NCBI RefSeq assembly: GCF_003367375.1
Contig: NZ_CP031416.1
Span: 1,867,501-1,931,500 of the forward strand
Direction: 5' to 3'
DNA length: 64,000 nt
DNA from: Gallaecimonas mangrovi
GTDB lineage: Bacteria; Pseudomonadota; Gammaproteobacteria; Enterobacterales; Gallaecimonadaceae
Shown: positions 26,352-35,286 of the stretch, piece by piece
How positions within the stretch are numbered: the first letter of the stretch is position 1
How the letters are laid out: every line of letters begins with the position of its first letter
Program-made: the position numbers and the translations under genes
Notes under the pieces: generated by a model
Database searches by the model: none
Seen by the model: only the letters and a program-made list of their open reading frames with translations
Told to the model about the DNA's origin: nothing

Positions 26352-26597
26352 TCAGCCCCCGGTAACCGGTGGGAACAGGGCAATTTCATCACCCACCCCT
26401 AGCGCTTGCTGGTCATCGCTGATGGTTTGATTGACCGCGCCAAGGGCACTGCCGGGTGCCAGCATTGCCTGGCAGTGAGGAAATTGCGCCATTAAGTGGT
26501 TTCTAAGGGCGCCCAGAGTGGCAAAGTGCTCTGGCAATTGCAGTTCACTAGAGCCGATTTGTTCACGAAGCTGCCCAAAAAACAATACTTTAGTCAT
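26352..26597 (-). CDS. moaD: Molybdopterin synthase sulfur carrier MoaD
   Basis: Ubiquitin-like sulfur carrier of 81 residues from the ATG at 26597, ending in the required Gly-Gly (PPVTGG), the site adenylated by MoeB and then thiocarboxylated. [15 protein letters not shown] and [13 protein letters not shown] are family-typical. Its start overlaps moaC by 8 bp, showing translational coupling. Confidence 0.92.
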   Translation of the reverse strand: MTKVLFFGQLREQIGSSELQLPEHFATLGALRNHLMAQFPHCQAMLAPGSALGAVNQTISDDQQALGVGDEIALFPPVTGG

Positions 26598-27075
26598 CTT
26601 GCTTACCTTGCCAGTGGCCGGTTTTGCCACCTTGCTTTTCCAGCACCCGAATACCGTCAATGCGCATATCCGGATCTACCGCTTTACACATGTCAAACAG
26701 CGTCAGTGCTGCCACCGACACCGCCGTTAAGGCTTCCATTTCGACACCGGTTTGCCCGGCCAGTTTGCATAGGCTGTCGATAACGATGCGCTGGCGGTCA
26801 TGGTCGATATGAAAATCAACCTGCACTTTACTCAGCATCAGCGGGTGGCAAAGGGGAATAAGGTTACTGCACTGCTTGGCTGCCTGAATGCCGGCAATGC
26901 GGGCCACTGCCAGCACGTCGCCCTTTGGCATTTGCCCGTCGCTGATCAATGCCAGGGTTTCTGGCCGCATAGCGATAAACCCTTGGGCCCTTGCCTGGCG
27001 CTGGGTTACCTCTTTTTCGGTAACATCGACCATGCTGGCCTTGCCTTGGCTGTCGACGTGGCTAAGAGCGGCCAT
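26590..27075 (-). CDS. moaC: Cyclic pyranopterin monophosphate synthase MoaC
   Basis: Works after MoaA to form cPMP from 3',8-cyclo-GTP. 161 residues, the usual length. Family motifs: [55 protein letters not shown] and [25 protein letters not shown], which include the GTP-derivative pocket and catalytic Lys/His region. Between moaB and moaD in one operon. Confidence 0.95.
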   Translation of the reverse strand: MAALSHVDSQGKASMVDVTEKEVTQRQARAQGFIAMRPETLALISDGQMPKGDVLAVARIAGIQAAKQCSNLIPLCHPLMLSKVQVDFHIDHDRQRIVIDSLCKLAGQTGVEMEALTAVSVAALTLFDMCKAVDPDMRIDGIRVLEKQGGKTGHWQGKQDD

Positions 27076-27076
27076 A

Positions 27077-27601
27077 TCAGGCTCCTTTACTCACTTTGGT
27101 GACGAAGTTGCAAGGCTTGGTGCCAACATCGAGTTGCGGGCCGATAAGCTGCTGCCAGGCAGTGCGGCAGGCATTGGTGGAACCTGGCATACAGAAAATA
27201 AGGGTGTCGTTGGCCATGCCCGCAAAGGCATTCGACTGCATGGAGGCGCTGCCAATCTCAGCGAAAGAGATGTGGCGAAATAGCTCGCCAAAGCCTGCCA
27301 CCGGGCGGTCAAAGAGTGGTGTTAGCGCTTGTGGCGCGCAGTCGCGGGGGTGAAAGCCGGTGCCGCCACTAATCAGCACCACTTGCACTTGGTTGTCGGC
27401 TATCCACTGGCTGACCACGGCGCGAATCTGATAAAGGTTGCTGGCGATAAGCTTGCGGTCCGCCAACTGGTGGCCCGCCGCTTGTAGAGCGCTTTGCAGG
27501 TAGTCACCCGAGCTGTCTTCAGCCAGGGTGCGGCGGTCAGATAAAGTCAGTACCGCGATCTTTAGCGGCGCGGTTTGCACAGGCTCGGATGCTTTAGTCA
27601 T
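27077..27601 (-). CDS. moaB: MoaB, MogA-like molybdenum cofactor protein
   Basis: A 174-residue member of the MoaB/Mog family, ATG at 27601 overlapping the mobA stop (TAATG). Features: [55 protein letters not shown] and [17 protein letters not shown]. In E. coli MoaB has no proven catalytic role while MogA does the adenylation; with mogA also present here, MoaB may be accessory. One base from moaC. Confidence 0.9.
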   Translation of the reverse strand: MTKASEPVQTAPLKIAVLTLSDRRTLAEDSSGDYLQSALQAAGHQLADRKLIASNLYQIRAVVSQWIADNQVQVVLISGGTGFHPRDCAPQALTPLFDRPVAGFGELFRHISFAEIGSASMQSNAFAGMANDTLIFCMPGSTNACRTAWQQLIGPQLDVGTKPCNFVTKVSKGA

Positions 27602-28143
27602 TATTCGGTACTCGTTAAGGCCTGCTGCCAATCGGCAGGCGTGTTGAGATTACGAAGCGGCGTTCTGTCGGCAATGGGCAGAACGATGGCGTCGAGATAG
27701 TTCAGTAACTGCCTGACGCGGCCTTGGCCGTCGCTGGCCAGAAGTTTGTCGAGAAAGCGCCGCGCCTTATCGCTAACAGGCAAATACAGCGGCAGGTAGC
27801 AGTCGTCGAAATAACAAGGGCGTTCACTATCGAAACCGGTTTCTATCAAGGTTTGCAGCAGCTCGATGCTAACAAAAGGCATATCAACCGGCATCACCAG
27901 CAGCGCGTCGTCGTCGCGGGCGTGGTGCAGCGCGGCATGAATGCCACCCAAAGGGCCAGCATTGGCGACCATGTCTTTTATACAGCCGTCTTGGTTACGG
28001 CTAATCATAATGGCGTGACAACCCGCATCAAAAAGCTGGCGCTGGGTATGTTCTAAAAGGGTAACGCCGTGAAAATCCAGCAGCGCTTTGTCTTGTTGCA
28101 TGCGGCTCGATTTGCCGCCGGCAAGTACCAGGCCTGACAGCAT
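27601..28143 (-). CDS. mobA: Molybdenum cofactor guanylyltransferase MobA
   Basis: Attaches GMP to molybdopterin to make the bis-MGD form used by the neighbouring FDH-like enzyme. 180 residues. The nucleotidyltransferase N-terminus LAGGKSSRMQQDKALLDFHG contains the GTP-binding signature; GPLGGIHAALHHA and VMPVDMPFVS carry the conserved Asp and the glycine-rich loop. Sits between moaA and moaB, with one base to moaA and a TAATG overlap with moaB. Confidence 0.93.
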   Translation of the reverse strand: MLSGLVLAGGKSSRMQQDKALLDFHGVTLLEHTQRQLFDAGCHAIMISRNQDGCIKDMVANAGPLGGIHAALHHARDDDALLVMPVDMPFVSIELLQTLIETGFDSERPCYFDDCYLPLYLPVSDKARRFLDKLLASDGQGRVRQLLNYLDAIVLPIADRTPLRNLNTPADWQQALTSTE

Positions 28144-28144
28144 G

Positions 28145-29113
28145 CTAGCCTCCTAACATGGCCAACTGTTTGGTTGCGCCAGTAAAACCGTCATGCAGCC
28201 AGTGGCTGGCTTCTTTTTTCCCTAACAGCGCCGCCAATTTTTCCTTTAATGCCGCGACGTCACCGTCGGCTAAAAGTGGCCTTAACGGCAAACCTTGTTC
28301 GGCAAAAAGGCAAAGGTGCAAATTGCCGGTGGCCGATACCCGCAAGCGGTTACAGCTGGCACAAAAATCCTTGCTGTAAGGCATGATAAGCCCTAAGCGG
28401 CCCTGGTAGTCGGGGTGGCTGAATTCTTGGGCGGGGCCGGCGGCTATATCGCGCTGGCTTTGTTGCCAGCCTTGAGCCAACAGCTGCTCTTTAATGGGCT
28501 GGCCACTTAAATGGTTGGCGTTAAAAAAGTCGTGGTTATCGCCGGTTTCCATCAGCTCAATCAGCCGTAATGCCAGCGGCTTGTCTTTTAGCCAAGCAAG
28601 GGCAGTGCTTAACAGTTCTTTGGAATAGGGCTTTAACAGCACGCTGTTGATTTTAACTTTAAGGCCCAGTGCCAAGGCCTGTTCAACGCCCTGTAAAATG
28701 GTTTGCAGCTTGTCATGGCCGGTAATGGCGTGGAATTGGCGTGGGTCAAGGCTGTCGATGCTGACATTTAAGTTGGTTAGCCCGGCATCAACCCAGCTGT
28801 TTATCATCTGCGGCAGTTTGTAGCCATTGGTGGTGATCGCCACTTGCTTAATGCCCGGCGTACTGGCGCAGCGTTCAATAATTTGCGGCAAGTCTTTTCG
28901 TAAAGACGGCTCGCCACCGGTGATACGAATTTTGGAAGTGCCAAGTTCGGCAAAGGCACGCACCACGGTGGTAATTTCACCGAGGCTAAGAAAGTCACGG
29001 GGGGTGTCGCACTGGTAGCCGTCGGGCAAACAGTAGCTGCATCGGAAATTGCAAACATCGGTAATGGACAACCGCAGATAGTGAAAACGGCGGCCAAATT
29101 TGTCTTCCAGCAT
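28145..29113 (-). CDS. moaA: GTP 3',8-cyclase MoaA (radical SAM)
   Basis: Radical-SAM enzyme that begins cofactor synthesis from GTP. About 322 residues. The ATG at 29113 has GAGGAAAAC just upstream; the frame continues 23 codons up into the leader RNA and that part is not coding. N-terminal cluster motif CNFRCSYC (CxxxCxxC), C-terminal cluster in CASCNRLRVSATGNLHLC, and the C-terminal Gly-Gly needed for activity (AMLGG). First gene of the moaA-mobA-moaBCDE-fdhD series and probably controlled by the Moco riboswitch in its leader. Confidence 0.95.
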   Translation of the reverse strand: MLEDKFGRRFHYLRLSITDVCNFRCSYCLPDGYQCDTPRDFLSLGEITTVVRAFAELGTSKIRITGGEPSLRKDLPQIIERCASTPGIKQVAITTNGYKLPQMINSWVDAGLTNLNVSIDSLDPRQFHAITGHDKLQTILQGVEQALALGLKVKINSVLLKPYSKELLSTALAWLKDKPLALRLIELMETGDNHDFFNANHLSGQPIKEQLLAQGWQQSQRDIAAGPAQEFSHPDYQGRLGLIMPYSKDFCASCNRLRVSATGNLHLCLFAEQGLPLRPLLADGDVAALKEKLAALLGKKEASHWLHDGFTGATKQLAMLGG

Positions 29114-29127
29114 GTTTTCCTCACAAC

Positions 29128-29268
29128 GAATACAACACGGAAAGGCTGGTTCCATTGCCTTGCCCCAGTAACACATCACCACTGTAACATTTGTGATGCT
29201 GGCGGGGGAGCCGAGTACGATAAACCCGGGTAGACGCCGGGCAGACTAACGAGGCTAGCCGGTGCCGT
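29128..29268 (-). ncRNA. Probable molybdenum-cofactor (Moco) riboswitch in the moaA leader
   Basis: The about 150-base moaA leader starts with GGCUAGCCUC, as I recall for the E. coli moaA Moco RNA, and has several hairpins in order: CCCGG/CCGGG near 29225-29241, CATCAC/GTGATG (29174-29179 with 29193-29198) and AAGGC/GCCTT (29142-29146 with 29157-29161). The last is close to the ribosome site, so Moco binding could block moaA translation. The class call comes from position and partial recall of the E. coli sequence; I cannot run a covariance search. Confidence 0.55.
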
Positions 29269-29317
29269 CCAATAGAAATCAGCTAACTAGTGATAAGGCT
29301 GGTCTATGGAAACTAGC

Positions 29318-30217
29318 TTAGTCGTTACTTGGTGGCCTAGAAAACAGCACTTGCGCCTGTTCAAAGCACTTCTGGGCCAGGGCCGAGCGGGGCTCTGAGC
29401 GGCGCATCATCAGCCCCAGTGGCGACTCGGTAGCCGCCCCGGCAATGGGCCGCATGTCCAAATCGGCATTGAGGTTTTCCATACCAATATGTTGCGGCAT
29501 AACCGCGCAGCAAATACCGGCTTTAACTGCTTGCATCAAAAACAGGGTGGAATCGCTTTCCATGACCGGTTGAATTTCCAGGCCCTGGCTGCGCAGCATG
29601 GCAACAATGGATTGCCGAAAATGCATGGTTTTCGACAACATGCCCAAGGGGACCGTTGATACCTCACTCCAGCTCAATTCACCTGGCGCAAACTGGAAAT
29701 AACGGCTGTCAAACAGCAACTCCATGGTGGTGTCGGATAACTGCAACACCTCAAAATGGGCCGGGTCGGCTTGGTCCAGGTAGCAAAGCCCCAAATCCAA
29801 ATGGTTGCGCTGCAAGTCATCAAGGATTTGCTCAGAGCTCAGCGACGACAGCTCAAAGCGCAGTTCTGGGTAACGTTCGGCCAACGGCTTAAGCAGCGTC
29901 ATCGGGTCGAAGCTTGCCAGTGGCACCATGCCCAGTCGCAGGTTGCCCACCAGTTGGCCACGGCAATTGGCGGCTTCGGCTTGCAGACCATCGTGGGCCG
30001 CCAATAAGGTTTTGGCCCAGGCCAAAATGCGCTCGCCAGCTTCGGTAAAGCCTTCAAAACGATGGCCACGTTTAACCAGTTGCAGTTCTAATTCTTCTTC
30101 AAGGCCGCTGATACGGGTTGATAAGGTGGGTTGGGTAACATGGCAAAGCTCGGCGGCTTTGCCAAAGTGACGGGTTTGGTCAAGGGCAATCAGAAATTTG
30201 AGTTGTTTTATATCCAT
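29318..30217 (-). CDS. LysR-type transcriptional regulator
   Basis: DNA-binding regulator of 299 residues. N-terminal winged helix-turn-helix MDIKQLKFLIALDQTRHFGKAAELCHVTQPTLSTRISGLEEEL with the recognition helix at about 28-45, then the two-lobed effector domain. It lies inside the molybdenum cofactor island, between moaA and moeA and divergent from moeA, so it may control Mo or formate-related genes such as the YdeP-like gene (dyad at 22429-22449). No direct evidence for its ligand. Two Cys in AGICCAVMP are unlike the OxyR redox pair in position. Confidence 0.88.
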   Translation of the reverse strand: MDIKQLKFLIALDQTRHFGKAAELCHVTQPTLSTRISGLEEELELQLVKRGHRFEGFTEAGERILAWAKTLLAAHDGLQAEAANCRGQLVGNLRLGMVPLASFDPMTLLKPLAERYPELRFELSSLSSEQILDDLQRNHLDLGLCYLDQADPAHFEVLQLSDTTMELLFDSRYFQFAPGELSWSEVSTVPLGMLSKTMHFRQSIVAMLRSQGLEIQPVMESDSTLFLMQAVKAGICCAVMPQHIGMENLNADLDMRPIAGAATESPLGLMMRRSEPRSALAQKCFEQAQVLFSRPPSND

Positions 30218-30462
30218 CTATGCTGACCTAAATGCTGCTGCTCAGCGGCATTGTGCGTGAAAAGGCGGGCCTTGTTCCAGCTTTAGTACCACAAGGGTGG
30301 CCTTTGCTTGCTTGCGCTAAGCCGGGTTGGCGGTGTTATCATTTTCCAAGCCGCGCTTGGTGTTAACGCAATTTTTACTGTTTTTTCAGATGGTTCTTTA
30401 GCCACAAGCGTATCTGGCCGTAATGTTCATTACGTCGTTTTTGCGACCGACAGAGGCAAAGC

Positions 30463-31698
30463 ATGAATAACCCCTTGGTACCCGTTGCCGACGCGCTGGC
30501 GCAGATGCTGGCCCAAGTTTCTTTTGATAATCAAAGCCATTTCGTTGCCTTGGACCAAGCCTTGGACAAGGTGCTTGCCGAGCCCATTAAAGCGGCTTTT
30601 TCGGTGCCGGGTTTTGATAACTCGGCGATGGACGGTTTTGCCCTGTGTTTGGACGACCTTGAAAAAGAAGGCGCCTTAACACTGGTTGGTGAAGCGCTGG
30701 CGGGCCACCCCTATAACAAGCCATTGGCCAAGGGCCAGTGCGTGCGCATTATGACCGGTGCCGTGGTGCCTGAAGGGGCCGATACCGTGGTGATGCAGGA
30801 ACAGGCCGACGTCAGCGGCGAGCAGGTGCGGTTTACCGTCAGCCCGAAAAAAGGCGACCACATTCGCCGCGCTGGTGAAGACATTCTTGCCGGCAGCACC
30901 ATTTTTGACGCCGGCCATCGCCTTGGCGCCGTTGATATTGGCCTGTTAGCGTCTCTTGGTCAGGGCATGGTCAACATTTATAAAGCGCTGAAAGTCGCCG
31001 TTGTTTCAACCGGTGACGAGCTGCGCCTGCCCGGCTCGCCGCTGGGTAAAGGCGAGCTTTATGACTCCAACCGTTTTTTGCTAAAAGCCATGCTTAGCCG
31101 CTTTGGCGCTGAGGTTATTGACCTTGGCTTGGTACCGGATGACCCGGCCAAGATAGCCGCGGCTTTTGAAAAAGCGAAACAAGAAGCCGACGTGCTTATC
31201 ACCAGCGCTGGCATGTCGGTGGGCAGTGCCGACCATACCCGGCGCTTGTTGGAAGAGATGGGCGACATTAGCTTTTGGAAGGTTGCCATTAAGCCCGGTA
31301 AACCTTTTGCGTTCGGTAAGCTAGGGCCATGCTGGTTTTTCGGCTTGCCGGGTAACCCGGTGGCGGCCGCGGTCACCCTTGACCAACTGGTGCAGCCGGT
31401 ACTGAAAAAGATGGCGGGGGAAGCGGCGGATAGCGTGGCTACCTTGCGGGCAGTGTCGGTCGATAACCTCAAAAAACAACCGGGTAGGGCAGATTACCAA
31501 CGCGGCTTCTTGTACCAGGAAGATGGCGTGCTAAAAGTGCGCACTACCGGTAACCAAAATTCTGGGATCTTAAGTTCGGTAGCGAAGGCCAACTGCTACA
31601 TTCTGCTGGCGCAGCAGCAGGGCAAAGTGGCCAGTGGTGAAGAGGTGCTGGTGCAGCCGTTTGGCGATTTGCTGCGTAGCCACGCCTACCGATTTTGA
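30463..31698 (+). CDS. moeA: Molybdopterin molybdenumtransferase MoeA
   Basis: Inserts molybdate into adenylated molybdopterin made by MogA. 411 residues, the usual length. Motifs: VPGFDNSAMDGFAL near residue 48, GQCVRIMTGAVVPEGADTVVMQE near 90, VVSTGDEL, YDSNRFLLKAML, TSAGMSVG and FGLPGNPVAA in the MPT-binding domain. The ATG follows GAGG with good spacing. Divergent from the LysR gene, 122 bp ahead of modA, with a terminator between. Confidence 0.94.
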   Translation: MNNPLVPVADALAQMLAQVSFDNQSHFVALDQALDKVLAEPIKAAFSVPGFDNSAMDGFALCLDDLEKEGALTLVGEALAGHPYNKPLAKGQCVRIMTGAVVPEGADTVVMQEQADVSGEQVRFTVSPKKGDHIRRAGEDILAGSTIFDAGHRLGAVDIGLLASLGQGMVNIYKALKVAVVSTGDELRLPGSPLGKGELYDSNRFLLKAMLSRFGAEVIDLGLVPDDPAKIAAAFEKAKQEADVLITSAGMSVGSADHTRRLLEEMGDISFWKVAIKPGKPFAFGKLGPCWFFGLPGNPVAAAVTLDQLVQPVLKKMAGEAADSVATLRAVSVDNLKKQPGRADYQRGFLYQEDGVLKVRTTGNQNSGILSSVAKANCYILLAQQQGKVASGEEVLVQPFGDLLRSHAYRF

Positions 31699-31709
31699 TG
31701 TGGATCTTC

Positions 31710-31735
31710 AGGGGCACTTTTTTGTGCCCCTTTTT
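31710..31735 (+). terminator. Terminator after moeA
   Basis: AGGGGCAC (31710-31717) pairs with GTGCCCCT (31724-31731) around a T-rich loop, followed by a T run. Confidence 0.8.
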
Positions 31736-31820
31736 GTGCCGCTTTGATGTTTGGGGTGCGAGCAGGCCATCTTCTTTCTCGCGCCGTGTTTAGGTGTTAA
31801 TGGATGTTAGGGAAAGCGTA

Positions 31821-32573
31821 ATGACAATTTTTAAAAAACTGCTGGCTGCCTCGGCGCTGCTGCTATTAACCCAATTTGCCTATGGCCAGACGGTGACTGT
31901 GGCCACGGCGGCCAGTGTGCGTTACGCCATGGACGAGTTGGCGGCCGATTTTCATCAGCAATACCCGAAATGGCAATTGCGGGTGGTGTATGGCTCATCA
32001 GGTAAACTCACCGCCCAAATTCAAAACGGCGCACCTTTTGATCTTTTCTATGCTGCCGACATGCACTGGCCGCAGCTGCTGGAAAAAGGCGGTTTTGCTG
32101 CCACGAAAACGCAGCCCTATGCGGTAGGTCGCTTGGTGCTTTGGCACCCGGGCTCTACCCAGCCCATCGCCCTTGATGACTTAGCCTCAGCCAGTGTGCA
32201 CCGCTTAGCCATTGCCCAGCCTTCCCATGCCCCCTATGGTCTTCGTGCCCAGCAGGTGCTGCAGGCAAAAGGGCTTTGGCAAAAAGTGCAAAGCAAACTG
32301 GTGTTTGGTGAAAACATCGGCCAGACCGCACAAATGGTGAAATCTGGCGCCGCACAAATGGGGCTGGTGGCATTGTCGTTGGTAAAAACCCCGGACGTAG
32401 ACCCCAAAACTTACCAACTGGTTGATGCCAGCTTGCACCAGCCGCTGGTGCAAGGTTTTATCGTGACCAAACAGGGTGAGAAAAACGCGGGCGCCAAGCT
32501 GTTTGTAACCTTTATGCACTCGCCCAAGGCGGCAAAAGTGCTTGAAAAACACGGTTTTCAAACCCCTAACTAA
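31821..32573 (+). CDS. modA: Molybdate ABC transporter periplasmic binding protein ModA
   Basis: Captures molybdate (or tungstate) in the periplasm for ModBC. 250 residues from the ATG at 31821, with GGGAAAGC upstream; the nine codons above it are not needed. Signal peptide to about residue 23 (AYG-QT). The mature start VTVATAASVRYAMDELAADF and VVYGSSGKLTAQIQNGAPFDLFYAAD contain the oxyanion-binding Ser and Thr positions. First of modABC. I saw no ModE gene or clear ModE box upstream, so its control is unclear. Confidence 0.93.
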   Translation: MTIFKKLLAASALLLLTQFAYGQTVTVATAASVRYAMDELAADFHQQYPKWQLRVVYGSSGKLTAQIQNGAPFDLFYAADMHWPQLLEKGGFAATKTQPYAVGRLVLWHPGSTQPIALDDLASASVHRLAIAQPSHAPYGLRAQQVLQAKGLWQKVQSKLVFGENIGQTAQMVKSGAAQMGLVALSLVKTPDVDPKTYQLVDASLHQPLVQGFIVTKQGEKNAGAKLFVTFMHSPKAAKVLEKHGFQTPN

Positions 32574-32582
32574 GCGGCCGAA

Positions 32583-33284
32583 ATGCTGAATTTAAGCCCC
32601 CAAGATTGGCAGGGTATCTGGCTGACACTAAAGCTGTGTTGTTACACCACGCTGATTTTATTAGTGGTTGCCACTCCTATTGCTTGGTGGCTTGCCCGTG
32701 GCCACTCGCTGATTAAAACCCTGGTACAGGCCATAGTGGCGCTGCCTTTAGTGCTACCGCCGACGGTACTGGGGTTTTATTTGCTCACCGCCCTAGGCCC
32801 CAAAGGGCCTGTTGGCGGCGCCTTGGTGGCGATGGGACTGCAACCTTTGGCCTTTACCTTTAACGGCATCTTATTGGGGTCAGTGATTTACTCACTGCCC
32901 TTTGCTGTGCAGCCGCTTCAGCAGGCCTTTACCGCCATGGGCCAGCGGCCACTGGAAGTGGCGGCGAGCCTAGGGGCAGGCCCCATTGCCCGGCTTTATT
33001 CAGTGGTATTGCCACTTTGTAAAGGCGGCTTTGTGGTGGCGGCCACGCTGGCCTTTGCCCACACCCTTGGCGAATTTGGGGTGGTGTTGATGCTTGGCGG
33101 CAGTATTCCCGGTGAAACCCGGGTGCTTTCCATTCTTATTTACGACCATGCCGAGTCTCTCGATTTTGCTGCTGCCCAGCGGTTGGCGTTGCTGTTACTG
33201 GCTTTTTCCTTTGCGGTGCTGTTTGTGGTGTATGGCCTTAACCGCCGTCGCCCCTTTGGGCCTGGAGTGAAAAACCATGCTTGA
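32583..33284 (+). CDS. modB: Molybdate ABC transporter permease ModB
   Basis: Inner-membrane permease of 233 residues with five to six hydrophobic segments. The cytoplasmic EAA loop that docks on ModC reads EVAASLGAGPIARLYSVVLPL near residue 121. Begins nine bases after modA with a weak ribosome site, so it probably depends on translation of modA; overlaps modC by 8 bp. Confidence 0.93.
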   Translation: MLNLSPQDWQGIWLTLKLCCYTTLILLVVATPIAWWLARGHSLIKTLVQAIVALPLVLPPTVLGFYLLTALGPKGPVGGALVAMGLQPLAFTFNGILLGSVIYSLPFAVQPLQQAFTAMGQRPLEVAASLGAGPIARLYSVVLPLCKGGFVVAATLAFAHTLGEFGVVLMLGGSIPGETRVLSILIYDHAESLDFAAAQRLALLLLAFSFAVLFVVYGLNRRRPFGPGVKNHA

Positions 33285-34371
33285 GGTTAATGCCAGCTGG
33301 CAGCGGGGGAAACTCAATTTAGACGTCGCTATTGCGATTGAAGCCAAGGGCGTCACAGCGCTTTTTGGCCGCTCCGGCTGCGGTAAAACCAGCCTGCTAA
33401 GGCTTATTGCTGGTCTTGAAAAGGCGCCAGGGGCCGAGGTGCGCTTTAATGGCACGCCCTGGCAACAGGGGCGCCACTTTGTGCCGCTTCATCAGCGCCG
33501 TTTAGGCTTGGTGTTTCAAGAAAGCAGTTTATTTGCGCACTTGTCGGTAAAAGACAACTTGCTGTTTGGCTACAAGCGTACCGATAAGGCCCAGCGCCGC
33601 ATACAACCGGGCGAGGTTATCGAAATGCTGGCGTTGGCGCCTTTGCTAGAGCAGGGGGCAACGCAACTGTCTGGCGGCCAGCGCCAGCGCGTCGCCCTTG
33701 GCCGGGCACTGTTAACCAGCCCGCAATTATTGCTGTTAGATGAGCCCCTAGCGGCGCTCGACAGCCAGAGTAAAGCCGATATTTTGCCGTACTTGGCTAA
33801 GGTTAACCGCGAGCTTGGTATCCCGATGATCTTGGTCAGTCATAACGTTGATGAAGTGGCGCGGCTGGCAGATAACGTCGCCTTTATGGCCGGTGGCGGC
33901 GTCAGTAATATAGAACCTATCAGCCAGGCCTTAATGCGGGCCGAATCTCCACTGTTAGCGCATTCAGAGCAGGTGCTCAGTTACGACGGCCCGGCGGCCA
34001 TTTTGCAAGGCCAGCTGCAGGGCGCTGATGAGATGGGCCGTTACCCGTTTGGTGCGCCGGATGTGCGGTTGTGGTTGTTGCCGTCCAAGCGCTGGGCGGG
34101 GCTTGAAGGCCAAACATTGCGGATAAGAGTTTTGGCGCGCGATGTTGCGTTAGCCTCAGCGCCGCCAGGCCTTTTAAGTATTCAAAACCAGTTGCCGGCG
34201 GTGGTGGATGATATCGCCGCTTTTGGCCAGCAATGGCTAATAACCTTGCGCTTGGCCGACGGCCAGTTGTTGTTGTCGGAAATTGGCACCAGTGCTTTAA
34301 AGGCACTGGATATCACGCAAGGAAAGCGTGTTATTGCCTTAATTAAGTCCTCAGCGCTGCTGGATAGCTAA
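33277..34371 (+). CDS. modC: Molybdate ABC transporter ATPase ModC
   Basis: ATPase of the molybdate importer, 364 residues. Walker A GRSGCGKTS near residue 31, Q-loop in LGLVFQESSLF, ABC signature LSGGQRQRVALGRAL near 127, Walker B LLLLDEPLAALD near 148 and switch His in LVSHNVDEV. The C-terminal third (from about 290) is a TOBE/Mop-type regulatory domain that may bind oxyanion and inhibit transport at high molybdate. Overlaps modB. Confidence 0.94.
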   Translation: MLEVNASWQRGKLNLDVAIAIEAKGVTALFGRSGCGKTSLLRLIAGLEKAPGAEVRFNGTPWQQGRHFVPLHQRRLGLVFQESSLFAHLSVKDNLLFGYKRTDKAQRRIQPGEVIEMLALAPLLEQGATQLSGGQRQRVALGRALLTSPQLLLLDEPLAALDSQSKADILPYLAKVNRELGIPMILVSHNVDEVARLADNVAFMAGGGVSNIEPISQALMRAESPLLAHSEQVLSYDGPAAILQGQLQGADEMGRYPFGAPDVRLWLLPSKRWAGLEGQTLRIRVLARDVALASAPPGLLSIQNQLPAVVDDIAAFGQQWLITLRLADGQLLLSEIGTSALKALDITQGKRVIALIKSSALLDS

Positions 34372-34640
34372 AGCCGATAAAACGCTGCTTTGGATCATAA
34401 AATTCCCCGGCTGCGCATCTTACTATCAACATCACCTGCTCAATTAACCAGCTAGGCAAATGGGCATGTATCGCTAATCTAACTGCTAAAAGACGGGCTC
34501 TTTGCCGAAATATTGAGTAACAGAGCCTATATTTGCGGTTTTTCTGGACACTTATCGCGCAACTGGTCCGTTATATCTTGCCTGGTTGTGAGCCATTGCT
34601 TAGATTGAGGTTCAGGAAATAACGCCTTCTGGGGGCTACG
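34372..34640. promoter_or_regulatory. uvrY upstream region
   Basis: About 270 bases without an ORF between modC and uvrY. It should contain the uvrY promoter, but I could not pick an unambiguous -35/-10 pair. A modC terminator is not obvious either. Confidence 0.35.
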
Positions 34641-35285
34641 TTGATCAAGGTGCTACTAGTAGATGATCACGACTTGGTGCGAACAGGCATCAGGCGCATC
34701 ATCGAAGATACAAAAGGCTTCAAGGTTGTGGGTGAGGCCCAGACCGGTGAAGAGGCAATTAAACTGTGCCGGGAAGATGCACCTGATGTGGTATTGATGG
34801 ATATGAACATGCCGGGTATCGGGGGGCTTGAGGCCACTCGTAAGCTGGTACGTTACTGCCCCGATACCAAGATCATCGTGCTGACTGTGGTCACCGAAGA
34901 TCCTATCCCTCAGAAGGTCATGCAAGCTGGCGCCGTGGGTTATCTCACTAAAGGGGCTAACCCTGATGAAATGATCAAAGCCATTCGCGCTGTTGCCAGC
35001 GGCCAGCGTTACCTTGCCCCTGATATTGCCCAAAAACTGGCGCTAAGCCGGTTTAGCGGTGCCGACGAAAACCCCTTTAACCAGCTTTCTGAACGAGAGC
35101 TGCAGATCATGATGATGATCACCAAAGGGGAGAAGGTACAGGATATTTCAGAAAAGCTGAACCTGAGCCCCAAAACCGTTAACAGCTACCGCTATCGACT
35201 TTTTGATAAGCTGGACATCACCAATGATGTGGAACTGACCCATTTAGCTATCCGCCACGGCATGCTAGATACCAGCAAACTCTGA
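34641..35285 (+). CDS. uvrY: Response regulator UvrY (GacA/SirA orthologue)
   Basis: Response regulator of the BarA/UvrY system, which in gammaproteobacteria switches on small RNAs that sequester CsrA. 214 residues: receiver domain with phosphoacceptor Asp54 (VLMDMNMPG) and acidic pair Asp8-Asp9, Thr82 region IIVLTVVTED and Lys104 in YLTKGA; then a LuxR-type HTH (LSERELQIMMMITKGEKVQDISEKLNLSPKTVNSYRYRLFDKL). The start is TTG at 34641, supported by a G-rich run at 34631-34635 and by the family N-terminus MIKVLLVDDH. One base from uvrC, as in E. coli. Confidence 0.93.
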   Translation: MIKVLLVDDHDLVRTGIRRIIEDTKGFKVVGEAQTGEEAIKLCREDAPDVVLMDMNMPGIGGLEATRKLVRYCPDTKIIVLTVVTEDPIPQKVMQAGAVGYLTKGANPDEMIKAIRAVASGQRYLAPDIAQKLALSRFSGADENPFNQLSERELQIMMMITKGEKVQDISEKLNLSPKTVNSYRYRLFDKLDITNDVELTHLAIRHGMLDTSKL

Positions 35286-35286
35286 G

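Noticed and set aside
31741-31820. ModE-binding site ahead of modA
   Set aside because: I looked for the TATATA-type paired half-sites and saw none convincing.
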